A DNA stretch of 37,735 nucleotides from Clostridiales bacterium (GTDB lineage Bacteria; Bacillota; Clostridia; Lachnospirales; Lachnospiraceae), in assembly GCA_012518975.1 (NCBI GenBank), contig JAAYRC010000017.1, positions 1 through 37,735 of the forward strand, written 5' to 3'. The stretch's first letter is position 1, and each line of letters begins with the position of its first letter. Below are positions 1 through 9,738 of this stretch, in pieces. Below the pieces are notes generated by a model. That model had not been told where the DNA came from. It did not search any database and was given only the letters and a program-made list of their open reading frames with translations. The translations under genes and the position numbers were made by a program.

Positions 1-99
1 AGCCTGAACCCACTTTGCTTCTTCTGGGATAGGTGCTGCTCCATGGTTAACACCCTGGGCAACCGGACACATCATTTTTACTTCATGTGAATAAATCAT
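1..99 (-). CDS. Iron-sulfur cluster scaffold-like protein, N-terminal part only (cut by window edge)
   Basis: Minus-strand reading from ATG at 99: MIYSHEVKMMCPVAQGVNHGAAPIPEEAKWVQA..., with a GAAAGGAG-type RBS upstream. Resembles the conserved clostridial family found beside GGGtGRT proteins (from memory). Shorter than the ORF-track cutoff. Confidence 0.6.
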   Translation of the reverse strand, partial: MIYSHEVKMMCPVAQGVNHGAAPIPEEAKWVQA

Positions 100-172
100 G
101 TTGTTGAAACTCCTTTCAATTTACATAATATAGCATATATCAATATATTTCTTATGCTGTCTAACCTTAATT

Positions 173-198
173 ACGTCGTGGCAAATGTTCCACGACGT
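173..198. other. Perfect 9-bp inverted repeat (ACGTCGTGG-N8-CCACGACGT), possible terminator or operator
   Basis: Read directly from sequence. T-rich tract follows on the + strand only. Confidence 0.5.
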
Positions 199-287
199 AG
201 TTATTTTGTTTGTTATTTACTTAACATATTTTCGCATAAAATCATCTATAAGTCCAGTAGTATTTTAAATAAATGGACAAATAGACA

Positions 288-998
288 CTAATCAACATTT
301 TTGGATACTATTTCACCTGCATTTTTGTATATACTATCTGCAGCTACATAACCTCTAACCATTGATAGAGGATAGATGTTGGCATTTCTACCAATAATAG
401 AGCCTGGATTTAAAACAGAGTTGCAACCCACTTCTACATGGTCTCCTATAATGGCACCAAATTTCTTCATTTCTGTATCTATTACACCTTCACTAAGCTT
501 CACCTTCACAAGGGTTTTGTCTGATTTAACATTAGAGGTTATGCAACCAGCACCCATATGAGATCCAAAGCCCAATATGGAATCACCTACATAATTAAAA
601 TGAGGTACCTGAACTTTATTAAATAGAATCACATTCTTTAGCTCTGTAGAATTTCCTACAACTGCACCTTCACCCACAATTGCATTGCCACGTATAAAGG
701 CACCATGCCTTATTTCTGCATTCTTTCCTATGATAGCAGGCCCATTAATATATGCAGTAGCAGCTACTGTAGCTGATTTTGCAATCCATATATCCTCACC
801 TATTTTGTTATAATCTTCCTTGGCTAAGGTCGGACCAAGTCGCAGTATCTCATCCTTAATCCCAGAAAGTATCTCCCATGGGTAAGTACAGCCTTCAAAT
901 ACCTTGGCTGCTATCGTCTCATTTAAATCAAGTAATGCATCAATCTTAAGATAATGATATATTGTAATCACTCCTTTAACCTGCGTAATATAAACCAC
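288..998 (-). CDS. Left-handed beta-helix (hexapeptide repeat) protein, UDP-N-acetylglucosamine pyrophosphorylase/GlmU-like
   Basis: Hexapeptide-type repeats (IWIAKSATVAATAYINGPAIIGKNAEIRHGAFIRGNAIVGEGAVVGNS) in the 236-aa ORF. Confidence 0.75.
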   Translation of the reverse strand: MVYITQVKGVITIYHYLKIDALLDLNETIAAKVFEGCTYPWEILSGIKDEILRLGPTLAKEDYNKIGEDIWIAKSATVAATAYINGPAIIGKNAEIRHGAFIRGNAIVGEGAVVGNSTELKNVILFNKVQVPHFNYVGDSILGFGSHMGAGCITSNVKSDKTLVKVKLSEGVIDTEMKKFGAIIGDHVEVGCNSVLNPGSIIGRNANIYPLSMVRGYVAADSIYKNAGEIVSKNVD

Positions 999-1043
999 TA
1001 TTTGTCAGCATCAATTCAAGGCAAACTTTAGGACATGACTTTC

Positions 1044-1832
1044 TTAAGATGCAGATGTTGTGTTTTTCACTGAACTAAGTCTTGATGCGGCTTCCTCATC
1101 AAGTATTACTGTAGCTTTTCCTTGATATAACTGAATTGCAGACGCTGTTACAAGATTACTAACAGGGCCCTCTAATGCATTAGCTACTATCTCAGCTTTT
1201 TTTACACCATTTGCTATCATAAGAATTTCTTTTGCTTCAAGAATTGTTCCTATACCCATAGTTATTGCATAATGGGGCATCTCTTCTCTACTAATACCTG
1301 CATTTTTATAAAAAGCCTCATAATTGTCATCTAGGGTCTGTTCACTGAGTCTTTCAATCCTTGTTCTAGAATCTAGGGAAGAACCAGGCTCGTTAAAGGC
1401 CCAATGTCCATCTCCGCCTATGCCCAGTATCTGCAAATCTATTCCACCAGCTTCTTTAATAGCCTCTTCATAAGACTTACAAAGTTCATCAGGATTTTTT
1501 GTTAATCCATCCGGTATATGTATATTCTCATCCTTTATATTTATGTAGTTAAATAACTCTTCATACATAAATCTAGTATAACTTTGATCTTCAGCATATG
1601 ACTTGGATAAATCCATTCCTATTCCAAAGTATTCATCTAGATTAAAAGCAATAATATTAGAAAAATCCAATCCTTCTCTATGCATTCTTATAAGCTCACG
1701 GTAAGTTCCAACTGGTGTGGAACCTGTAGCAAACCCAATAACGCTATTTGGCTTATTCCTTATCTGACCAGCTATTATTTCTGCAGCAAGTTTGCTCATT
1801 TGTTCATAATCTTTTTTTATGATAATCTCCAT
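1044..1832 (-). CDS. nagB: Glucosamine-6-phosphate deaminase
   Basis: Motifs GFATGSTPVGTYREL, FNLDEYFG, LGIGGDGHWAFNEPGSS, SRTRIERL; RBS GGAGGG upstream of ATG. Confidence 0.93.
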   Translation of the reverse strand: MEIIIKKDYEQMSKLAAEIIAGQIRNKPNSVIGFATGSTPVGTYRELIRMHREGLDFSNIIAFNLDEYFGIGMDLSKSYAEDQSYTRFMYEELFNYINIKDENIHIPDGLTKNPDELCKSYEEAIKEAGGIDLQILGIGGDGHWAFNEPGSSLDSRTRIERLSEQTLDDNYEAFYKNAGISREEMPHYAITMGIGTILEAKEILMIANGVKKAEIVANALEGPVSNLVTASAIQLYQGKATVILDEEAASRLSSVKNTTSAS

Positions 1833-2023
1833 GGTTGCCCTCCTTCAAACTCATGAACCACCTAACATTTAGTCTGTTTATAAAAGAGTTACAAAACATT
1901 TTATTCATAAACATTCTTAATGTTACTTATATATATCATGAGTTTTTCTCAGACGTTATATTAACACAAAATGACCTTCTTGTCACTAAAGAATCCTTTC
2001 CAAATGTCACTTTATAGGATTTA

Positions 2024-4147
2024 TCACTTGTAATATGAAGCTACATGATGAAAATTATTAGAAAGCAAGACCTGGTTGTTAACTTTTTTAACTCCGTTTA
2101 CCATACGGCCTACAAAACCCTCTAGCTTTTCCATATACTCCTCTGTAGTAATCTTACCCTCCTCTACATAGGCAAGGCCCTTTTCCCAGCTTGCTGTTAG
2201 CTCAGCATTTAAAAGAGACCTTATTGATGCATTCACCACCTCATATACCAGTTCTCCCAGTAAAGCAGGCGTTACAATCTGAGTTTTCTTATTTAGGCTA
2301 AGATATGATATCTTTACAAGCTTGTTCAATATCTCAGCTCTGGTAGCACTGGTTCCTATACCACTTCCCTTAATCTGTGCACGAAGTTCTTCATCCTCAA
2401 TAAACTGTCCTGCATTTTCCATGGCAAGTATTAAGGTACCGGAGCTATATCTCTTAGGAGGAGAGGTCTCTCCTTCCTTAATAATTAATTCATTAACAGC
2501 TAGCTTCATACCTTTTTTCAAACTTAAAACCGCATCAATAAAACTCTGATCTTTGGTGTCCTTATCCCCTTCATCCTTATCATCATCTTTAGCCAGCTCA
2601 TCTAGACCACTTTCCATTTCTTTGTTATCCTGATTATTATTTTTCTTTTCTTTGCTAGCAGAAGGATTGCCAGCAACCTTAAAGTAACCCTCTTGTTCTA
2701 GGACACGGAAGGTGGAAAAGAATGATTCCTTATCTATCTGAAGAGTAATATTGACCCTACGGTAAATCGCTGGAGGATAGAATATACTAAGAAAACGTCT
2801 TGCTATAGTTTCATATACCCTCCTAGCAGTTACAGATATCCTATCTATGGCCGCAAGTCCCTGACCTGTAGGAATAATGGCATAGTGGTCAGTTATCTTA
2901 CTGTCATTTACATATCTCGTCTTTTCTAACCCCTTATAAGCAGCAGAAGCTAATATCTCACTTGCATAGTCTCTGAACTTTGTATATGCTTGTAGACCAT
3001 CAATGTTTTTTTTGATTTCTTTAGCAACCGCAGAAGATAATACTCTTGCATCTGTTCTAGGATATGTAACAAGTTTTTTCTCATAGAGTTCTTGAGTAAT
3101 CTTTAGGGTTTCATCAGGACTTATCTTGTACATCCTTGCACAGTCATTCTGAAGCTCTGCAAGGTTATATAGTAAAGGAGGATTTTTGTTTTCCTTTTTC
3201 TTTTCTAGCGAAGTAATTTGCCCCATCAAAGGCTCACTGCCTGAAAGTTCCTTCACCCATGAACCATCCTCATTGTAGTTTGGAAGGTCCTTAGCAAGAT
3301 CCTTTATTAACTTTATGGCTGAAGCCCTCTCAAGAAAGCCATTCTCCTTATAAAGAAGAGGAGAATTATAATACTCTGAACCAGAAACCGCCTTAAATTC
3401 CCCTACAAACTCGCCTGTATATCCCTGAGTATCTATAGCAAAGCTTGATAAAACACGGTAAAATGGTGTCTTAACAAAGTTTCTTATTTCTCTTTCCCTT
3501 CTGACAACCATCCCAAGGACACAAGTCATTACCCTTCCTACGGAAATTGCAGACCATTTCTCACTTTTTAAAAAACGTTGGACATCATTACCATATTTTA
3601 GAGTTAATACTCTCGAGAAATTAATTCCCATAAGATAGTCTTCCTTGGCACGAAGGTAAGCTGCATTAGATAAATTATCATAGGCTGACAAAGGCTTGGC
3701 CTCCCTAATACCCCTAAGTATCTCCTCCTCTGTTTGGGAATCTATCCAGACTCTTTTCTTTACCTTTGTATTGGGTACCCTGGCCTCTTGGTCTACCAGC
3801 CTATATATATATTCACCCTCTCTTCCCGAGTCAGTACATACATAAATAGTAGAAACATCTTCACGGTTTAGTAGGCCCCTTACTATCTGAAACTGCTTTT
3901 TAACATTTGGAATAATTTCATATTTAAACTGCTTAGGTAGAAATGGTAGGGGATCCATTCTCCACTTTTTATAAGCCAAATCATAAGCCTCCGGATAGCT
4001 CATAGTAACTAAATGGCCTACACACCAAGTAACAATGTTGTCTCCTGATTCTATAAACCCATCCTGCCTTCTTCCCTTTATATTTAGGGCCTTGGCAAAT
4101 TCCAAGGCAACACTCGGTTTTTCGGTTATATATAAATTAATCGACAT
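2024..4147 (-). CDS. topB: DNA topoisomerase III (type IA)
   Basis: MSINLYITEKPSVALEFAKAL start; SDSGREGEYIYR-type Toprim motif; active-site TYPRTDARVLS; GIGTSATRAEIL. The track's start at 4177 is a TTG; ATG at 4147 fits the family N-terminus better. Confidence 0.92.
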   Translation of the reverse strand: MSINLYITEKPSVALEFAKALNIKGRRQDGFIESGDNIVTWCVGHLVTMSYPEAYDLAYKKWRMDPLPFLPKQFKYEIIPNVKKQFQIVRGLLNREDVSTIYVCTDSGREGEYIYRLVDQEARVPNTKVKKRVWIDSQTEEEILRGIREAKPLSAYDNLSNAAYLRAKEDYLMGINFSRVLTLKYGNDVQRFLKSEKWSAISVGRVMTCVLGMVVRREREIRNFVKTPFYRVLSSFAIDTQGYTGEFVGEFKAVSGSEYYNSPLLYKENGFLERASAIKLIKDLAKDLPNYNEDGSWVKELSGSEPLMGQITSLEKKKENKNPPLLYNLAELQNDCARMYKISPDETLKITQELYEKKLVTYPRTDARVLSSAVAKEIKKNIDGLQAYTKFRDYASEILASAAYKGLEKTRYVNDSKITDHYAIIPTGQGLAAIDRISVTARRVYETIARRFLSIFYPPAIYRRVNITLQIDKESFFSTFRVLEQEGYFKVAGNPSASKEKKNNNQDNKEMESGLDELAKDDDKDEGDKDTKDQSFIDAVLSLKKGMKLAVNELIIKEGETSPPKRYSSGTLILAMENAGQFIEDEELRAQIKGSGIGTSATRAEILNKLVKISYLSLNKKTQIVTPALLGELVYEVVNASIRSLLNAELTASWEKGLAYVEEGKITTEEYMEKLEGFVGRMVNGVKKVNNQVLLSNNFHHVASYYK

Positions 4148-4335
4148 AACTTCCCAACTTTCTAGTTTACACTTCAACCACTAATAGTATAACGTATATT
4201 CCTTCCTACGACAAATCATAATTTACCTATCTACTGTAGAATATTATCATAATTTTTATTGAATATTAACAATATATCGTATACAATAAATCTAGTAATG
4301 AAAACTATGACACAAGGTAATTATAGGAGGATTTT

Positions 4336-5223
4336 ATGAGGCCTTATCAACTGTTTAGTGATTCTTCATGCGATTTACCAGAGAAGCTTCTACAGGAACA
4401 TCAAATAAAGCTTATACCCTTTTATGTTAGCTTTGATCAGGAAACTTATTATAAGGAAAATCTAGATATAACAAATGAGGTGTTTTACCAAACACTGACT
4501 GCAAAAAAAGTATATGCAAGGACCTCACTGCCTTCTGTTCAAGACTATATCTCTATGTTTAAAGAAGCTCTTAATGAGGGTCATGATATTATATGTCTAT
4601 GCCTAACTCAAAAATTTAGTGGTTCTTATCAAGCCGCCTTAAACGCAAAGCATATACTAGAGGAACAGTATCATGATTCAACTATATCAGTAATTGATAG
4701 TATACAAGCTACAGGAGGCCAAGGACTTTTGCTTTTACAGCTTGCCGCTATGAAGGAAGCTGGATTTACCATAGAAGAAGTAGGCCAGAAAATAGATATA
4801 TTGAAAGCAACAGGCCGAATTATGTTCACATTAAACACATTAGAATATCTTAGCAAGGGAAGAAGAATTGGTAAAGTTGTCTCCTTGGCAAAGGACATGT
4901 TGGATTTAAAGCCACTTATTCAGTTAAAAGATGCTGAACTTATTCCATATTCTAATATTCGTGGAAGAAAAAAATCCCTAGATAGGGTATTTGAAATGGT
5001 AACTGAATTTTTTAATGACACAGGTGATAGTCCATCTGATTATGAATTCTGTATAGCTAACGCCACAACTATAGAGGATGCAGGGTATTTAGAAAGAAAG
5101 CTTGAAAAATTTTTAGGCAGAAAACTTAAGTATCCTGTATTTCAAATCGGCATAACCATTGGTAGTTATACAGGACCTGGAGCTATAGGAATATGCTTAG
5201 TAAAAAGGTATGATAGGATATAA
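4336..5223 (+). CDS. DegV family fatty-acid-binding-like protein
   Basis: SDSSCDLPEKLLQEHQIKLIPFYVSF, RTSLPSV, LCLTQKFSGSYQAA; RBS TAGGAGG before ATG. Confidence 0.92.
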   Translation: MRPYQLFSDSSCDLPEKLLQEHQIKLIPFYVSFDQETYYKENLDITNEVFYQTLTAKKVYARTSLPSVQDYISMFKEALNEGHDIICLCLTQKFSGSYQAALNAKHILEEQYHDSTISVIDSIQATGGQGLLLLQLAAMKEAGFTIEEVGQKIDILKATGRIMFTLNTLEYLSKGRRIGKVVSLAKDMLDLKPLIQLKDAELIPYSNIRGRKKSLDRVFEMVTEFFNDTGDSPSDYEFCIANATTIEDAGYLERKLEKFLGRKLKYPVFQIGITIGSYTGPGAIGICLVKRYDRI

Positions 5224-5280
5224 TATATAATATGATGATACAAATACCTATATAACATTTCATAAGAAAGGAAGATAATT

Positions 5281-5442
5281 ATGTCAAAGAGAGATTATTG
5301 TGAAGCAAATGCAGCTGGCACTCCCTCAATTAGTGTTTCAGTGGATGTAACCAAAATTGTTAAATACCTATGTATTGCCGGAATAGTAATTGTAGGTATT
5401 ATATTCGGCACTAAATACTATCAGAAAATGATTGAAGATTAA
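5281..5442 (+). CDS. Small (53 aa) single-TM membrane protein of unknown function
   Basis: ATG at 5281 preceded by AAGAAAGGAAG; translation MSKRDYCEANAAGTPSISVSVDVTKIVKYLCIAGIVIVGIIFGTKYYQKMIED*. Below the ORF-track length cutoff. Confidence 0.72.
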   Translation: MSKRDYCEANAAGTPSISVSVDVTKIVKYLCIAGIVIVGIIFGTKYYQKMIED

Positions 5443-5469
5443 TATTGACAAGATAATGATACTAAATTT

Positions 5470-5500
5470 TATGTAATTGGGCGGGCTTTCCTATTACATA
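5470..5500 (+). other. Perfect 8-bp stem-loop (TATGTAAT-N15-ATTACATA) just upstream of the terminator
   Basis: Inverted repeat read directly from sequence. Confidence 0.55.
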
Positions 5501-5504
5501 GAAT

Positions 5505-5553
5505 GGGACTACATATCCAATAAATTGCTTGGATTATATAGTCCCTTTTTTTG
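5505..5553 (+). terminator. Rho-independent terminator of the degV/small-ORF unit
   Basis: GGGACTACATATCCAA...TTGGATTATATAGTCCC followed by TTTTTTTG. Confidence 0.85.
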
Positions 5554-5583
5554 CTTTATTTTCTATTATAATCTATAAACTGT

Positions 5584-6825
5584 TTACTTATAAAGAGGAT
5601 ACTTATCAGTAAGCTCCTTAACCATATCCATAGCCTTTTCCTTATTTGCATCCACATCATTAATAAGAAGATAAATCGCTTCAGCTATTACGTCCATATC
5701 CTCCGTATTAAATCCTCTAGTGGTAACTGCTGCTGTTCCTAGACGGATTCCACTAGTTACGAAAGGAGATGCAGGATCATTAGGAACTGTATTCTTATTA
5801 CATGTTATATTGGCAGCCTCCAATATTTTTTCTGCATCCTTACCTGTTACACCCTTATTCTGAAGGTCTACCAGCATAAGGTGATTATCTGTACCACCTG
5901 ATACAAGATTAAAGCCCCTCTTTACTAAGCCTTCTGCTAGAGCCTGTGCATTATCTATAACCCTCTTAGCATAATCCTTAAAACTTGGGTCTAATGCCTC
6001 CTTAAAGGAAACAGCCTTAGCAGCAATAACGTGCATTAATGGTCCTCCCTGAATACCAGGGAATACAGACTTATTAAGCTTATATTCATTGGCAAACTCT
6101 TGGCTAGATAGGATCATTCCGCCTCTTGGTCCGCGTAAGGTTTTATGTGTTGTGGTAGTGGTTACATGAGCATAAGGTATCGGACTTTCATGATAGCCTG
6201 CAGCCACAAGACCTGCAATATGAGCCATATCAACCATAAGTAATGCGCCTACTTCATCAGCTATCTCTCTAAATCTCTTAAAATCGATTTTTCTTGCATA
6301 AGCACTAGCACCAGCAACAATTAACTTAGGCTTGCTCTCGATTGCAATCCTTCTAAGCTCATCATAATCTATATAGCCACTATCATCGACTCCATAAGGA
6401 ATAATCTTAAAATAACTTCCACTTATATTTACCGGACTTCCATGGGTCAAATGTCCACCATGATCCAGGTTCATTCCCATAACAGTATCTCCGGGCTTAA
6501 GTAAAGCAAAAAACACAGCCATGTTAGCCTGAGCTCCAGAATGAGGTTGAACATTAGCATAGGTACATGAGAAAAGCTTCTTTGCTCGGTCAATAGCTAG
6601 GCTCTCCGCTATATCTACAAATTCACATCCACCATAATATCTTTTTCCAGGGTATCCTTCAGCATACTTATTAGTTAACTGACTACCCATAGCTGCCATA
6701 ACCGCCTTACTTACAAAGTTCTCTGAGGCAATAAGCTCAATATGGTCGCTTTGCCTAACTATCTCTTGGGATATAGCATCAGCTATTTCAGGATCAAAGT
6801 TTTTAACTTCATCAAATGTGTACAT
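5584..6825 (-). CDS. glyA: Serine hydroxymethyltransferase
   Basis: [53 protein letters not shown]. Likely start is ATG at 6825 (GAAAGGAATTGAAAGA-ATG), not the track's 6885. Confidence 0.95.
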   Translation of the reverse strand: MYTFDEVKNFDPEIADAISQEIVRQSDHIELIASENFVSKAVMAAMGSQLTNKYAEGYPGKRYYGGCEFVDIAESLAIDRAKKLFSCTYANVQPHSGAQANMAVFFALLKPGDTVMGMNLDHGGHLTHGSPVNISGSYFKIIPYGVDDSGYIDYDELRRIAIESKPKLIVAGASAYARKIDFKRFREIADEVGALLMVDMAHIAGLVAAGYHESPIPYAHVTTTTTHKTLRGPRGGMILSSQEFANEYKLNKSVFPGIQGGPLMHVIAAKAVSFKEALDPSFKDYAKRVIDNAQALAEGLVKRGFNLVSGGTDNHLMLVDLQNKGVTGKDAEKILEAANITCNKNTVPNDPASPFVTSGIRLGTAAVTTRGFNTEDMDVIAEAIYLLINDVDANKEKAMDMVKELTDKYPLYK

Positions 6826-6908
6826 TCTTTCAATTCCTTTCCGGTTATTTTCATATGTTAGCCTATAAATGAATTTCTCATACACTACAGGCTGGTTAGA
6901 AAGAGTAT

Positions 6909-6937
6909 ATCATACCCAATCTTTATTTAAAAGCCAA
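6909..6937 (-). promoter_or_regulatory. Candidate sigma-A promoter for glyA
   Basis: Minus strand TTGGCT-17 bp-TATGAT, about 85 bp upstream of the glyA start. Confidence 0.55.
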
Positions 6938-7013
6938 AAGCCCATGATAAAATACTCGGACTTATTATTTTATTTAATAAATATTTCCATTTATAATTAT
7001 AATTAACTAATTA

Positions 7014-7505
7014 CTATAAGTGTTCTGGCCCAAAGCTCAGGGGTAATAACTCTTCTAGAAAATACACCTGATAATCATCCTCTGATTTTGCTACAATGAC
7101 AAGAAATCTTCTAGGATCAGTAAATTCTCTAAGTACCTGGCGACATACCCCACAGGGAGGGCAATAATCACTGGTTATACCATTTTTACCACCGACAATA
7201 GCAATTGCCGCAAATTCTCTTTCACCATCACTAATTGCTTTGTAAAAGGCAGTCCTTTCCGCACAATTAGAGGGGGAATATGAAGCATTCTCTATATTAC
7301 ACCCTCTATAAATCTTTTGCTTTACAGTCAACAAGGCTGCTCCCACCTTGAAATTAGAATAGGGTGTATAGGCTGTCTCCATAGCAAGATAGGCTTCACG
7401 TATCATATTCTTAATAACTGATCGACTTACCAACTCATTCTTTGCTAATAGCTCGCCCTTTTCTTGTCGAATCAAGCTGTGTGTTTGTTCATTCTCTGAC
7501 TTCAC
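7014..7505 (-). CDS. cdd: Cytidine deaminase
   Basis: YTPYSNFKVGAALLT, GCNIENASYSPSNCAERTAFYKA, CPPCGVCRQVLREF. Likely GTG start at 7505, preceded by GGAAGGAGGGTTTAAG; the track's start at 7619 runs into deoC. Confidence 0.88.
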   Translation of the reverse strand: MKSENEQTHSLIRQEKGELLAKNELVSRSVIKNMIREAYLAMETAYTPYSNFKVGAALLTVKQKIYRGCNIENASYSPSNCAERTAFYKAISDGEREFAAIAIVGGKNGITSDYCPPCGVCRQVLREFTDPRRFLVIVAKSEDDYQVYFLEELLPLSFGPEHL

Positions 7506-7548
7506 CTTAAACCCTCCTTCCTTTGGTATAAACTTATCGATGAAATCT

Positions 7549-8214
7549 TTAGTATCCATCTCCTTGCTGATTCTTAGCCAACTTAATAATTCTGCTTGTA
7601 CCAAGTCTTTCTGCTCCAAGGTTAATGAATTTCATTGCATCATCAAAGGATGCAATTCCTCCAGCCGCCTTTATCCTTACATGGTCTCCAACATGCTTTG
7701 CAAAAAGAGCAACATCCTCAAATGTAGCACCTGCCTTAGAAAAGCCTGTTGATGTCTTAATAAAGTCAGCACCAGATTCAGTTACAAGCTCACACATCTT
7801 TATCTTTTCTTCCTCAGATAAAAGACAGGTTTCAATAATCACCTTTAATATTCGATTACCACAAACAGCCTTTATCTGCTTGATTTCTTCAAGAACCTTA
7901 TCATATTCTCTATCCTTTAATGCTCCTATATTAATTACCATATCAATTTCGTCTGCACCATTAGCTATAGCATCCTTAGCCTCAAACACCTTTAGGTCCC
8001 TTGTCTGATAACCACAAGGAAAGCCAATGACAGTACAGACAGCCATTTTATCACCCATATATTCCTTAGCTTGTTTTACATATGAGGGAGGTATACATAC
8101 AGATGCTACACCATAAGCTATAGCATCATCACATATACTTTGTATTTCCTCCCAGGTTGCTGTCTGGCTAAGTAGGGTATGGTCTACTCTTTTAAATATT
8201 TCTTTTTTATCCAT
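7549..8214 (-). CDS. deoC: Deoxyribose-phosphate aldolase
   Basis: [61 protein letters not shown]. Confidence 0.95.
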   Translation of the reverse strand: MDKKEIFKRVDHTLLSQTATWEEIQSICDDAIAYGVASVCIPPSYVKQAKEYMGDKMAVCTVIGFPCGYQTRDLKVFEAKDAIANGADEIDMVINIGALKDREYDKVLEEIKQIKAVCGNRILKVIIETCLLSEEEKIKMCELVTESGADFIKTSTGFSKAGATFEDVALFAKHVGDHVRIKAAGGIASFDDAMKFINLGAERLGTSRIIKLAKNQQGDGY

Positions 8215-8278
8215 AATATTTCTGCCTTTCTATTTAACATAATAATCTGTGACCTATCAGTTTCTGATTAAACTTATA

Positions 8279-8986
8279 TTATGCTATATCCAGAGCAATT
8301 TCCATCATGTCACGGAAGGTGTTTTGTCTGTCCTCTGCCGATAAAGCCTCCCCAGTAAATACATGGTCAGAAATTGTGAGTATGCAGAGAGCATTTTTTC
8401 CTGCCCTTGCAGCGTTCATATAAAGGGCCGCAGCTTCCATCTCCACACACAATACATTCATTTTTTTCCATAGAGAATTTGCCTCCGGATTATCATCATA
8501 GAAGGTATCAGAGGATAGTATATTACCAACAACTGTTTTTAACCCAAGCTTCTCAGCCGACTCCACCGCCTTACGCAGAAGACCAAAATCTGCAATTGGA
8601 GCAAAGGTACCCGGAAGCTTATATTGGTGTGCAAAATTGGAGTTAGTAGACGCCCCCATCCCTATAACAATATCCCTTAGCTTAATATCATCAGCTATTC
8701 CACCAGCTGAACCTATCCTTATAATATTATCTACATCATAAAAATTGTATAGCTCATAAGAATAAATCCCAATTGATGGCATACCCATACCACTACCCAT
8801 AACAGAAACTCTTTTACCTTTGTAAGTGCCTGTGTATCCAAACATATTCCTAACCTGGTTAAAACAAACAAGGTCCTCTAAATAATTATCTGCAATAAAT
8901 TTAGCCCTTAATGGATCACCTGGCATAAGGACTGTTTTTGCTATATCTTTTGTATTTGCATTATTATGTGGAGTAGGTATACTCAT
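8279..8986 (-). CDS. deoD: Purine-nucleoside phosphorylase (DeoD type)
   Basis: [62 protein letters not shown]. Confidence 0.95.
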   Translation of the reverse strand: MSIPTPHNNANTKDIAKTVLMPGDPLRAKFIADNYLEDLVCFNQVRNMFGYTGTYKGKRVSVMGSGMGMPSIGIYSYELYNFYDVDNIIRIGSAGGIADDIKLRDIVIGMGASTNSNFAHQYKLPGTFAPIADFGLLRKAVESAEKLGLKTVVGNILSSDTFYDDNPEANSLWKKMNVLCVEMEAAALYMNAARAGKNALCILTISDHVFTGEALSAEDRQNTFRDMMEIALDIA

Positions 8987-9107
8987 AATCTATTCCTCCT
9001 TTAGTTAAGTAATTTTATAGTAATATAAACACCATTTATTATGCAAATATTCTATCACTCTTTTATACAAAAGGCAATTTAGGATAAAACAATTTACATG
9101 CATTTCT

Positions 9108-9473
9108 TTATTCATTATCTGATAAGGTAAATATATCACCCGAATATTGGTCTACCCAATACCATCCATATGTTACAGTATGTCCTATTTGACTATCCTT
9201 ATCATCAATTACAAATTCATATAGGTGTATAAGGTGATTGCCTGTAGTATCATTAGTATCCTCATAAACCAAATAATATTCTCCCTTATCTAGCTTATAA
9301 TAGTAAAGCCCTAAACCATCCTCTACGCTAACTTTTGTAAAATTCGTCGCATAGGTCTCCTTAACAATATCCAAGGCCTCCATGGGTGTAATTGTAGAGT
9401 AAAAATCATCTTCATTGTTTGTCCCTAGAGTCCTTATCACTGTAATCAAAATAATAATAATAAACTTACTCAT
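9108..9473 (-). CDS. Small secreted/membrane-anchored protein, possibly PepSY-like
   Basis: Hydrophobic N-terminus (MSKFIIIILITVIRTLG) followed by a soluble domain ending YGWYWVDQYSGDIFTLSDNE, which resembles the PepSY 'VD..TG.I' style. Start at 9473 chosen over 9488 on RBS position. Confidence 0.5.
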   Translation of the reverse strand: MSKFIIIILITVIRTLGTNNEDDFYSTITPMEALDIVKETYATNFTKVSVEDGLGLYYYKLDKGEYYLVYEDTNDTTGNHLIHLYEFVIDDKDSQIGHTVTYGWYWVDQYSGDIFTLSDNE

Positions 9474-9738
9474 AAAGTATCTCCCCATCCTACAACTGTT
9501 GATTTTTGTGCTTCTCTTATCCTAACACATGTATCCATTTATTTCCAGCTGTATCGGATGGGGAGAATCGATCTTTCTCCACTATTATTTCAATTTAATA
9601 CAAGACTAATTCTTTTTTTGGTCACTTATTTGAGTCTTATTATAGGTTTATATAGTTTTTTATGTAGTAAAAATTCAACCTATTACATAAAAACAGTCTG
9701 CTTAATACGCACTCAAGGCAATACAAATATCCACACAT

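Noticed and set aside
376-561. Short + strand ORFs opposite coding genes (376-561, 2322-2549, 7625-8008, 8407-8646, 9812-10006, 10521-10751, 10942-11145, 15192-15422, 15735-15989, 16703-16915, 26366-26605, 35851-36114)
   Set aside because: Antisense to well-supported CDSs, with composition expected of shadow frames and no independent RBS or family match.
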